A stretch of DNA of 64,000 nucleotides from Azolla caroliniana (taxonomy: Eukaryota; Polypodiophyta), in assembly GCA_043228905.1 (NCBI GenBank), contig JBHGNT010000001.1, positions 25,172,001-25,236,000 on the forward strand, in the 5' to 3' direction. Positions 10,801 through 20,164 of the stretch are shown one piece after another; the first letter of the stretch is position 1; each line of letters starts with the position of its first letter. The notes under the pieces are model-generated. The model did no database searches. It was not told the origin of the DNA and saw only the letters and a list, made by a program, of their open reading frames with translations. The translations under genes and the position numbers were made by a program.

Positions 10801-13283
10801 ATGATGCTTTTTTCAACTCAGTCCCAGGCAAGTACCCTCATGTAAAAGTACCTTGATGTTATTTTTCATAATTTTTTCCTAAAACAATTTGTAGTATGCA
10901 AATTTATATGTTAATGTGTGAGATGTGGTGTGCGAGTTCAACCCTCTCCTTTGATGTTCACCTCTCTTGGACAAAATATACAAGAATATGTGTTAATCTG
11001 TTGCATTGAAAAACTGAGAGGACAAAGAATAGACTATATTTTAGTAGATACTGACTACTTCTTAGAGACAAGCATTGACAACTTTTGAGGAATTTGTAAC
11101 AACATGAGGTCCAAAAAATATTTTTGTGACATGATTCACAATGAACTTTGAGGTCAGTTTTCTGGGCTTACATAGGTTGACATGATGGTTGTAATGCATG
11201 GCTAAAAACAAAATCAAATCTGTAATGGGATTCCTTCATGGTGAAAGTGAAATACTGTTTCCTACAAAATATGTGCACTGTGGAGAGACTGTGCCAGGTA
11301 TACATTCCTCCTGTCAATTGATCTGTCATGGACACTTTTCAAAATGGATTTTTATGCATAAAGCATAACTACAACATCTTGAATCTGTTCTAGGTTTTTG
11401 TATACGAACTACAAAATGGTGACTTCTTTAGGAATTCCTTTATTAACATAGCTATTCTGGTTGATTGAGACGTAATCCCAGTCTAGAGCTTTTGTCTCAT
11501 CAATCTACTGCTAGTATTTCACAAAATATTTCGTGAAAAGACGACAAATTATTTATTTATTATTTGTATTCTAATAGAATGCATGATTATTACCTTATTG
11601 AACAGAAATAATGAAGCCCAATATTCATACTAAAAGTTTAGTGCCAAGTTTCTAAGAAAAACAGCGACGTGGAATCTTCCAAACAATGTTTGCAGAACAA
11701 ATATGTTCCAAACCCTAGGATTGAGACATTTCATTTTAATGATCAACCATTATTTAGTGTCTGCATTTGTTGCTGTCCCTTTATGTGTTTCTAATCAAGA
11801 TGTTGAGTTTGAAAGTTAGAATATGTTGGTCTGCAACATGTTTCACTGCTATAATTAATCATTTTTTAGCTTCTGCATTTGTCCAAATAGTCCTTTTCTT
11901 GTCTAACATCAGAGTATTTATTTGGTACAGCTGTAGTTTTCTGGCCAATGTTGGTCATCTCAACTTTGGCAGCAACAATAGCTAGCCAGGCAATGATATC
12001 AGCTACCTTTTCAGTCGTTAAGATGGCATTGGCTATTGATGCATTTCCACGTGTAAAGGTTATTCATACGTCAAGCCGGTTCATGGGGCAGATATATATA
12101 CCAGTAATAAATTGGTTTTTGATGATCATGTGTATCATAATAATGGCTGCTTTTCGAAGCACAACAGAACTTGGAAATGCTTATGGTTAGCCAAAGACAA
12201 ATTAACTGAAAAGCAATCTGTTTTTAAACTTAATATATACTCAAACAATCCTAATACTGTGTACTTTTTATAGGGGTTGCTGTGGTTGGCGATATGTTGG
12301 TCACGACATGTCTCGTTGCTCTCATAATGTTAATGATATGGCAAACACCAGTTGTTTTGGTTCTATGTTTTCTTGTGCTAATTGGTTTCATTGAGCTCCT
12401 TTACTTGTCAGCAGTGCTCTTGAAGATAAACCAAGGAGCTTGGGTTCCTCTTGTTTTGGCATCGTGCATATTGACCATGATGTATATATGGCACTATGGA
12501 AACAGAATGAAGTACAAAAGTGAGATCGAACAGAAGGTTCCTATGGAGTACATGCTAAGGTTGGGATCAGATCTCGGCACTGTACGCGTAAAAGGCGTAG
12601 GCCTACTCTACAATGAGCTTGTTTCTGGAGTCCCTGCTGTTTTTGGGCATTTCCTCAAGAGCTTACCAGCTATTCATTCCACTGTGGTTTTTGTATGCAT
12701 AAAATATGTGCCAGTTCCGAAGGTACCACAATCAGAAAGGTTCCTTTTCCGACGAATCTGTCCGAGGGACTATCACATGTTTCGATGTGTTGCAAGATAT
12801 GGTTATAAGGATGTCCGGAAAGAGAATCACCACATATTTCAACAACTATTACTGGAAAACCTTGAGCTTTTCCTCATCAAAGAAGAGGAGGACTATGCAT
12901 TGGAGCATAACGATGGTGAGTCTTCGGAGGATAGTGAGGATGCAAGCTCTAGCATGCATTCAGGTGAAGACTCACTGAAGGAACCATTATTGGATCAGAA
13001 GAAGGGCATAAATGAAAAAGAGGCATCAAGACAACAATTTCCATTCAATCTTGATCCATTGGATTCAAAGGAAGTTTCTCACTTACAAGAGAATAGAGCA
13101 GCTGGGGTGGTTTGTCTTTTAGGCCATGGAGAGATTAGGGCCAAGAAAGAATCTTGGTTTGTTAAAAAACTTGTGATCAATTATTTGTATGCCTTCATGG
13201 CAAGAAATTGTAGGGCGACCATTGAAGCTCTTAGTGTTCCACATGTTCATCTCCTGGAGGTAGGAATAACATACATGGTTTGA
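7805..13283 (+). CDS. HAK: KUP/HAK/KT potassium transporter, complete, nine exons, 809 aa
   Basis: Exons: 7805-8011, 8138-8366, 8455-8703, 9252-9302, 10095-10355, 10580-10632, 10713-10827, 11931-12185, 12274-13283. They total 2430 nt, exactly in frame, ending TGA. The family moves K+ (with H+) across plasma or vacuolar membranes through a core of about ten helices. Family signatures are [13 protein letters not shown] (residues 85-97), NNGEGG (142-147), [23 protein letters not shown] and GNAYG. The cytosolic C-terminal half has SERFLFRR (626-633) and an acidic Ser-rich stretch (677-706), and the protein ends EVGITYMV. The N-terminal [10 protein letters not shown]...GAQ and the RFLFRR...[11 protein letters not shown] region resemble KUP7/12-type (cluster III) members. 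The ATG at 7805 follows no in-frame alternative and gives a normal-length acidic N-terminus. Intron 7 starts with GC (10828); all others are GT-AG. No disabling lesion is seen. Confidence 0.95.
10362..10537 (+). repeat. Short direct repeats in KUP/HAK intron 5
   Basis: gcctgaggccataaacaca and the following ~20 bp occur at 10362 and again at 10499. The tail of exon 5 (gtcttgttctatgc) is also repeated in the intron at about 10409. These look like small duplications and do not affect the splice sites. Confidence 0.7.
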
Positions 13284-16200
13284 ATCCCATGATTAACTAG
13301 TTGGAGGCTTCTTCAAGTCAAGGAGATTGATATGAGCCATCTATCTTTTCCTTCTTTCTTTAACGTGATTTATTTTTTATGCTGTGCTCCAGCAAACGTT
13401 AACAAGATTATGATTGTATAATTTTTCTACCTGTAAAAGCAGCGGTTGATGCTACTATATGCCATACAATTGATCAAAACTCTGTAGGATTTTGCCTTGT
13501 TGCTGATATCTTCCTTCTTAATCACTTCTTATCAGCTCAGGAAGTCTTCAAATCCATGTTATTAAACTTCTTTATAGAAGCTTGGTAATGTATACAGCTT
13601 GATATATATGTATGCATACTTGTAAGAGCTCTAGAGGGATCATTATCACTTGAAGTGACGCCTCTAATAAAATGACTGCAAAGAAAGCATTATCATGATC
13701 ACTGAAGTGACACCTCTGCTAAAATGGCTATTTCCAACGATGGAAATGCTTATCCTAACGACTGCATTGTTTTGGAAATGTAAACATCAGATGAACAGTT
13801 TCTTTTAACCGCGATGGCTAATGTCATGCCACGTTATTCATGATGTCAAACATTTTGTGGTCCAAATCAGCTTGTCAAAGACTTGAATGGGAAACAATCT
13901 GTGGTACCTTAGCACCAAACCATTCTGTTAGTTTGCCATTAGATGTATTAAGTTACCCACTAAAGAAAGCGTGGTCCATCTCTCCCTACCATCTTTGTGT
14001 CAATTTAAAAGAGAACATTCTAATTGCTGCTGGGAAAATGGGAAACAATCTATTCAGACCCTCCAACTTGTAGATTAATTACCGTATAGAGATTTTTTGC
14101 TTTTTTTTCTTGAAAGTGTGTCTTTTGCCTTCTTTTCCTTCAAACACATGACAAACAAGATCCCAAACATTAGATTCATTAGTGTTTCCCTTCCTCATCT
14201 TCATAATACTATTGAACCCTATGTTTCCTTGCTTGTTGATATGAGCCCACACACCCATGCTTGTGATCAGCTCCACGCCAAGCTTTCACCCATACAATGC
14301 TATTGGTGATCCCATGATTTGGTGGTCGACACCATCTTTCAGGCTTGTTTGTACACCAATGAGACCTCCATCGCTTTTGGGTTACCTCCCACATTGGTAG
14401 GATTGCCAAATTGTTCCACCTATGGTCCGAGCTCACCAAGGGTCTTTCTTCCCTATGGGGAACTCACAAGAATAGGTTGTAGGATCGAATGCTCATAGTT
14501 TGATAGTTTTCCTCTTTGGAAGTGCAAAAGAGGTGGTGTTCTTATCTTTAGGTGGGGAGATGAGGTGGTGTTCTTACTTGCAGGGTTGTCCACCATGTTT
14601 GCATGCTTGTACTCTCTTTTTCGGATGCCTTTTGTTTGTATTCATCCATGGGGACATTGCAATCAAGTAGATATTTGATTCCTTTTATCTTGTGAAATAT
14701 GAATAGAGCTGTATTATGGAATCACAAAAGTTTTTCCATGCAAATCTACTCTCTCTCATGAGTCTCTCCTACCATATTTGGATAGATGTCAAGCCTTAAG
14801 TATGGTAAGCCTTTGCGATAGCTAACTAGGGACCAAAATATGGATGCATGGTGATGCTATTGGGTTCTTTGAAGATCAAGTCTCCAATGTGTGAACGATT
14901 TAATAAATCACTTGTGTACTCTCCTTCGTCAGGAGGGGGTTTTCATTCTCGTACAACTCCTCAAGTGGGGGTGGAAGGAGGCTTTAGTGATGCGGAAGTG
15001 GCCGTTGTGTCCCTCTTAGCTTGGTCAATGTTCATAGCGTCTTAGAGGCCTTGAGGAGAGTGATGGAAGCCAAAAATCGGTCAAGTGTGGGGGTGTGAAA
15101 GCAAGATGTGGAACCTTGACGTTATGTTTGGGAATGGAAGAGAGGTGAGAGTATGGAAGAGATGGTGAGGGGATGAATAGATGGACATAGATGCATTGTC
15201 AATGAATAGGGACATCATTGGTTCAAGAAGACTTCATGGAAAAAGGCGTTCTTTTAGTATATAATGGCCTCGTCGACAATCCTCTTACCGAGAGCCATCA
15301 ATCTTGTTCTTGTCTTGAAGTCGCATTAAGTGTTTGGTCAACTTTGTTGTTGGACTCTTGTTCTTGTTGGTATCTAGTTTTTGGGACCCTCATAAACAAA
15401 GTTGTCATATTAGTTGTTTGGAAGTCTCATTTTGAGGTTACATAAGTGTTTGGTCTTTCTTGTTGGGCCTTTCATTGTTGAGCTTGTGTTGCATTTTTTC
15501 CTTTAGATTTCATCCTTCATGAGTCATCTTGAAGACAGTGATGTATCACACATGTTCTCTTTCACTCAATATGGAATTGATGACATTTAGGCAAGTGAAT
15601 GGCAAGTGTAGCTAGGAGAAAAAGAAAAGGAGACAAAGAAGAAGGGTGAAACATAAAGTCATAAAACCCACGATTGGGTGAGCCATGAAATGATTGAATT
15701 CAATTGGATCAAAGGCTATGAAGAATGTATGCCTTCATTATCCATTGCAAAGGTTAATCCCTTTGTGTTGAGAGACAATCGTTATTGTTGTGATAATCAA
15801 TGCTTGTTGTCCATTGTTTAGAGATCAAACACCATAATATCCAGCCGCATGGGTGGCAAGCCGATTTAAACGTCAGTAGTGTTTGCTAGTTGACGAAGGT
15901 TGACAATGGGTTGTCAATGTTGGATGTGGCTATGACAAACATTGATTGAACTTTTTAGTAGCTAACACTTAATTACTTAATAAACAATAGTGGGTATATT
16001 ATATAAACATAATGTAGATGAGGGTAGATCACTAATATTTACAAAATATAACTAAAGGGTATGTTCATTAATATTAGAAAGGGACTAACGTGTTTGGATA
16101 GACGGAGTGATAGGTGCTTACACTATCATGACCTTGATAACCAATGGATGGAGTCTTTTAAAAAACACGTCTATTCAAGAGTTCTTAAAAAAATAATACT

Positions 16201-16600
16201 TAAGATGAAGAGTTAAATATCACAAGATTAAGAGAAGTTGTCATTAGAGAACAACAATTCAATTAATCTCCCTAAGCCTTAAACCCACTCAACTGAAGGT
16301 GATAAGAGGTAAAAATGCTTAGTGCTCATCTAGTGGATGGCACATGTTAGTTGGTCTAGCAATCTCTTTGAATAATTTCCCCAAATTCTTAGGTGACTAG
16401 AGGGTTCCTAAATCCTGACTCTGTATTTAAGAATTGTCCTTTTATGTGACACCTTGTGTAGTTAATCCCAATCTATTATAAACTTATATTCGGCTTTGTG
16501 GATGATTGAAGAGATGAAACCTTAGGCAAAAACTTCCACCTAACTTGAGCTTATTTTTTTGATGCATATATCAAGTACTATTTTCCAGTTTTTATGAGTA
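13284..16600. other. Intergenic region, nothing recognised
   Basis: The first few hundred bp are presumably the 3' UTR of the transporter; an AATAAA lies at 13666-13671 beside a short imperfect repeat (gtgacRcctct at about 13656 and 13705). Open frames of 60-80 codons in 13840-15450 show no family resemblance and no consistent coding character. No RNA gene is seen. Confidence 0.5.
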
Positions 16601-16619
16601 CCTTGCTATAGTGGTAATT

Positions 16620-16776
16620 TGTTAGATTACCAACTCTAAGGGCTAGAGATCATTGTTTAACCTATCACACTTCTTCATTTTTCTTAATTTACTAGATGCC
16701 ACTATACATTTTGAGAGTTAAACACATGACCTTCTAGTATTTGCTAGACAACCTTACCAAATGAGCTACAACAATT
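16620..16776 (-). mobile_element. tRNA-derived SINE-like unit
   Basis: Read on the minus strand from 16774, the sequence has a tRNA-like head: a pol III A-box-like tagctcatttggtaag (16770-16755) and, about 25 nt later, a B-box-like ggtcatgtgtttaactctc (16732-16714). This is the usual arrangement of plant SINEs, with the body running toward lower coordinates. The 3' boundary and target duplication were not resolved. Confidence 0.5.
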
Positions 16777-16784
16777 TAAAATCT

Positions 16785-16787
<3 letters not shown>

Positions 16788-16816
<29 letters not shown>
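16788..16816. repeat. (AC)n microsatellite
   Basis: About 14 uninterrupted AC units, immediately beside the tRNA-like head of the SINE-like unit. Confidence 0.95.
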
Positions 16817-16818
<2 letters not shown>

Positions 16819-17385
16819 CACTATTTGAGTATCAATGGAAAAACGTCATTGGAGAGGTAAGAGTTTGTAAAGAAATAAGACATTGAAGAAGTTGCCATCG
16901 GAATGTTGCTTTCATTGTACACAAATGATAAGGTATTTTTTGCATATTTTGTAGAAGATATACAAAGGCTTATGAGGATGTGGGAAGAGTTTTGCATGCA
17001 TACACATTAGTGTCACCAACGTTAAAACGAAGATTATATTTGTGAAGAGATAAATTAAGGAATAAAATAAAACATGCATTGTATTGTGAAATGCACATAA
17101 AAAGAATAAAAACCAGCTTGCTTAGCTTCTTACTTCTTACTCAATTTATAGTAGATACAAAGGTACCCATTTGGGTTGGCTTAGCTACAAGCGTGCTAAA
17201 AGGGTGGCACAAAAGAGCACATGTACACCACAACATGAAGGCATGCACTTGCACCAAAGGGACACTACATTTCCCCCCTGAGAGAAACAAGGAGTTTTAC
17301 GACATGGGGAAAGGACGGGTTTCATTGAGATTGCGTTGTTGGACTGGGAAGTAAACAAGGACTTTGGTTCCATCAACATAAGTCA

Positions 17386-17990
17386 ATGATAGTTTCTCTC
17401 CTATCGGAAAGGTGTAACCAATTTGGTCACTGATAGTCTCTTTTGTGCCAATTTCTAGGCTGTCCAATTTATCCCCGAGCCATCTGGTCTTCCGCTGCTG
17501 CTGGCACAACTCACCACACTTTAGCAACACAACCCCTCCATCAAAGAGATAACCCATTAGTTGCGCTCCATCCAACCATTTCCCTCACAACGACAATTCA
17601 TGCTCTGCAATAACTTGGTGTTCTTCATTCAGGCGCATCACAAGCCTCGCCTCTACATCCCTTGTGCCCTACAACAAACGTACCTCTAATTTTATCACAA
17701 CCACCCATTGTCGGGCCATTTGGGTTTCCAAGCGGTTCTCGAAAAATTGCACCTCAGGTATTACTGGCCCAACATACGACACTCTGTCTCTACCTACATC
17801 AAACAATGTGCTTTGTGTCAGCACATTAAACCTATAGGCAAGCTCGTTGGAATGCTCCACCTTAGCAAAAACATTGCAACGTTTTTTGGGCATGATGACC
17901 TTTTCCCTTCGATTCATCCCGAACCTCGCCTCTATCACTTTTCCTCTCCACTAGCTCTTGAAGAAAGATGTGTCATTCATTTGGATCCTG
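17386..17990 (+). pseudogene. Inverted, reordered pol fragment (integrase zinc finger joined to RT)
   Basis: Relative to the larger relative, this segment is inverted. Plus-strand order is RNase H-adjacent sequence (like the reverse complement of ~21110-21010), pre-integrase sequence, integrase HHCC region (SGHLGF...CALCQHIKP, 17708-17845), then RT thumb sequence (HLSKNIA.FFGHDDLFPSIH, like the reverse complement of 21610-21480). Integrase and RT pieces are fused in one open frame, an order never found in an active element. It cannot encode a working enzyme. Confidence 0.75.
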
Positions 17991-18031
17991 CTTGCGAGAG
18001 GTACGGGGATCGATACCCCACTTCTCCACCT
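17989..18031. other. Extended primer-binding site resembling the 3' half of tRNA-Ala
   Basis: The plus strand reads like the 3' half of a plant tRNA-Ala(UGC): anticodon TGC, anticodon-stem GCGAGAGG, a T-arm cggggatcgatacccc, and acceptor end cttctccacc. Against my recollection of the plant tRNA, about 36 of 43 positions agree. On the minus strand this is a primer-binding site beginning ggtggagaag just inside the LTR. Normal sites are about 8-18 nt. The larger relative has only about 12 nt here (29324-29335). Confidence 0.65.
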
Positions 18032-18042
18032 ATTATGTGAAA

Positions 18043-18320
18043 CATAGTATGTAAAATTCGTGTTCGTCTAGTATAATTCGTTTTCCTACGTTGGAAAACG
18101 AATGCGAATGTTATCCAAACATTCTTGTGTTTTTTCTTTTTGTTTTTTTCCCATTTTTTTAATGTTTTTTTTTTTTTCATATCTAGGCTTATCTACCTCA
18201 TAATAAATAGTTAATCCAAAAGTATGGTATTTATCATTCTTTGAGGGTGTTTTTCTTTCGCGAATGATTGAACCATTTGCAAATGCGAATGCACGTATGG
18301 TATGTATGGTTCATACTATG
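18043..18320. mobile_element. hAT-like MITE 2 (278 bp, non-autonomous)
   Basis: The termini are CATAGTATG at the left and CATACTATG at the right, flanked by an exact 8-bp duplication atgtgaaa (18035-18042 and 18321-18328). Subterminal regions carry repeated attcg/cgaat words; the middle is T-rich and non-coding. Removing it and one target copy restores the LTR edge as seen, uninterrupted, at 29336-29346. The CATAG terminus links it to MITE 1. Confidence 0.85.
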
Positions 18321-18494
18321 ATGTGAAATGTACATAAAAATAATCAAAACCAGCTTGCTTAGCTTGTTACTTCTTACTCAATTTATAGTAGATACAGAGG
18401 TACCCATTTGGGTTGGCTTAGCTACATGTGTGCTAAAAGGAACACATGTACACCACAACATGAAGGGAGGCACTTGCACCAAAGGGAAACCACA

Positions 18495-18620
18495 ATATCA
18501 TAAATATCTAAACGAAATGACAAAGGTCTTATGAAGATTCGAACTCATGACCTTTGTTGTGATATATCTAAGCTTTAACTGCGATATATATCTAAGCTTT
18601 GACCAATAGGTTAATATTAC
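18495..18620 (-). mobile_element. Possible tRNA-derived SINE-like fragment
   Basis: On the minus strand an A-box-like run (cctattggtcaaagc, about 18610-18596) is followed by a good B box, ggtcatgagttcgaatc (18553-18537). It abuts the outer edge of the Ty3 derivative's LTR. Length and ends are unclear. Confidence 0.4.
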
Positions 18621-18949
18621 AAATAATCTTAAAATCTTGCATATGCTAAAGCATAATCACGGAATGACATGCTGCAAAATTTTGCATTCTAGTTTGATGC
18701 AGGTATGAAAAAAGGGTTTGGAAAATGGGATACAATAAATTTGCTTTATGATCCAACAATGAATTCCTCTTCAATGAGGCGAATTTGCACAGTTGATGTA
18801 TCATGACATTGGAACAACGTGGAGGTTCACGCTTGAGACATTATACTACATATGTTGCAACAAACTAAAAAACCCTATTGTTCCTGTTAGAGTCCATCCC
18901 ATTATTTGCCATGTGAACATTTTACCATCTTTAATTTATCCAAGATGTT
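18621..18949. other. Spacer, nothing recognised
   Basis: AT-rich sequence between the SINE-like fragment and a copia reverse transcriptase remnant. It may be the 3' part of that remnant, but no domain is readable. Confidence 0.35.
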
Positions 18950-19491
18950 ATTCGCATACTTTTCTTGGAATAGTGATAATGTTCCTAGGCTTTGATTCCT
19001 CGGTACATGTATTCCAAGAAAATGCTCAAATGGTCCAAGATGCTTGATTGGGAAGTGATGTTGTACCTCCTTGATCACCTCTAGTATCTAGCCTTTTTAG
19101 AAGTTCTTGCTATGGGCAAGTCATCCACATACACTCTTAAAATGATAAATTATTTGTCTTCCTCACAGATAGGTTTGATTCAAAGTGAAGATGCGTGAAC
19201 TTGGAATTTAGCAAGAACTTATGTAGTGTGGAATACCATGATTGTGGTGGAGATTGTTTTTAGCCATACAATGTTTGTAACTTACATACATTGTTAGGAT
19301 ACTTGTCATCTTCCATCATTTTGCGTTGTTCCATTTAATAGTCTCTTCTAAATCACCATGAAGTAGAGTTGTTTTGATATCCACACAAATTCTATCTTTG
19401 ACTTCCCATTTAAAAAAAAACTCTTCTTTGTTAACTTATCTAAGGTATATTTCTTGCTAGACGTAGCCAAATTAACTTGGCTCAGATACCA
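18950..19491 (-). pseudogene. Copia-type reverse transcriptase remnant joined to a primer-binding site (element F)
   Basis: The minus strand reads VDIKTTLLHGDLEE (about 19390-19345), a hallmark of Ty1/copia RT, then the catalytic YVDDL box near 19115, with frameshifts between. Only a short leader separates the RT from tggtatctgagcc (19491-19479), a primer-binding site for initiator tRNA-Met. Gag, protease and integrase are therefore deleted. The adjoining LTR starts at 19492 and is itself interrupted by the Ty3 element at 19589. Confidence 0.7.
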
Positions 19492-19588
19492 TGTAATGAT
19501 TATAATTTATAACATGGAAGGAGATGAGCACAAGAGGTAAGAAAATACTTTAATGGGCATTGGAACTAAAATATAAGCTTGTACATAT
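19492..19588 (-). repeat. Copia-F LTR fragment, split by the Ty3 element
   Basis: It begins TGTAATGATT right after the primer-binding site and ends where the Ty3 LTR starts (19589). The rest of this LTR probably continues after 29504, since the Ty3 element is flanked by atat on both sides (19585-19588 and 29505-29508). Confidence 0.55.
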
Positions 19589-19822
19589 TGTGAAATGCAC
19601 ATAAAGAGGCTCCAAACCAGTTTGCTTAGCTTCTTACTTCTTGCTCAATTTATAGTCGATACAAAGGTACCCATTTGTGTTGGCTTATCTTAGCTACATG
19701 TGTCCTAAAAAAAGGTGTGCTAAAAAGGGGCACAAAGGAATACATGCACACCACAACATGAAGGCATGAGTGCTAAAAAGGGTGTGCTAAAAGTGGCCAG
19801 AAAGGAACACATGCACACCACA
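19589..19822 (-). repeat. 3' LTR of the Ty3 element (19589-29504)
   Basis: Plus-strand tgtgaaatgcac...cacacca-ca. It is followed at 19823-19840 by ttcccccctgagag, the complement of the polypurine tract. A short internal duplication (gtgctaaaa... and cacatgcacacca motifs) makes it longer than the other copies. Confidence 0.85.
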
Positions 19823-20164
19823 TTTCCCCCCTGAGAGAAACAAAGAGTTTTATGACATGGGGAAAGGACAGGTGCTAGAAGATGGGCATGGAGTGGCATA
19901 GTGCTTGATGCGGGCAACATGGGCGGAGGTGAATCGGCCATTGGAATCGCAGATGGTGAACGGGCTGATGCATCGGTGCATGAGGGATTCATTGAGACCG
20001 CGCCGCCGGATCGGGAAGTAAACAAGGACTTTGGTGCCATCCACATAAGTTGGGGTACTTCAACCCACGTCATAGTGCCGCTTCTGGCATTGTTGTGCGA
20101 CTTGCAGGTTTCAGGAGCTGGCCTGTCAATGGAGGAGGTTTGGAATGGACATCAATGGACGATT

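Larger units (their letters stand above)
17085..18494 (-). mobile_element. Scrambled short derivative of a Ty3-type element (family of 19589-29504)
   Basis: Two short LTRs, 17085-17269 and 18322-18494, both start tgtgaaatgYac on the plus strand. The same LTR flanks the larger element at 19589-29504. The polypurine tract (plus-strand ttcccccctgagag after 17269) and a primer site next to the right LTR show that it reads on the minus strand. Between the LTRs only ~770 bp of internal DNA remains. It is rearranged, with reverse transcriptase and integrase pieces in inverted orientation and wrong order. MITE 2 sits at the primer site. No convincing target duplication was found. Confidence 0.8.

Noticed and set aside
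10828-10840. GT donor at 10832 for KUP/HAK intron 7
   Set aside because: It would leave two extra bases' phase and put exon 8 out of frame; the GC donor at 10828 keeps the conserved protein.
17989-18031. A tRNA-Ala gene
   Set aside because: Only the 3' half from the anticodon on is present, beside an LTR edge in primer-site orientation; there is no D arm or 5' acceptor strand.
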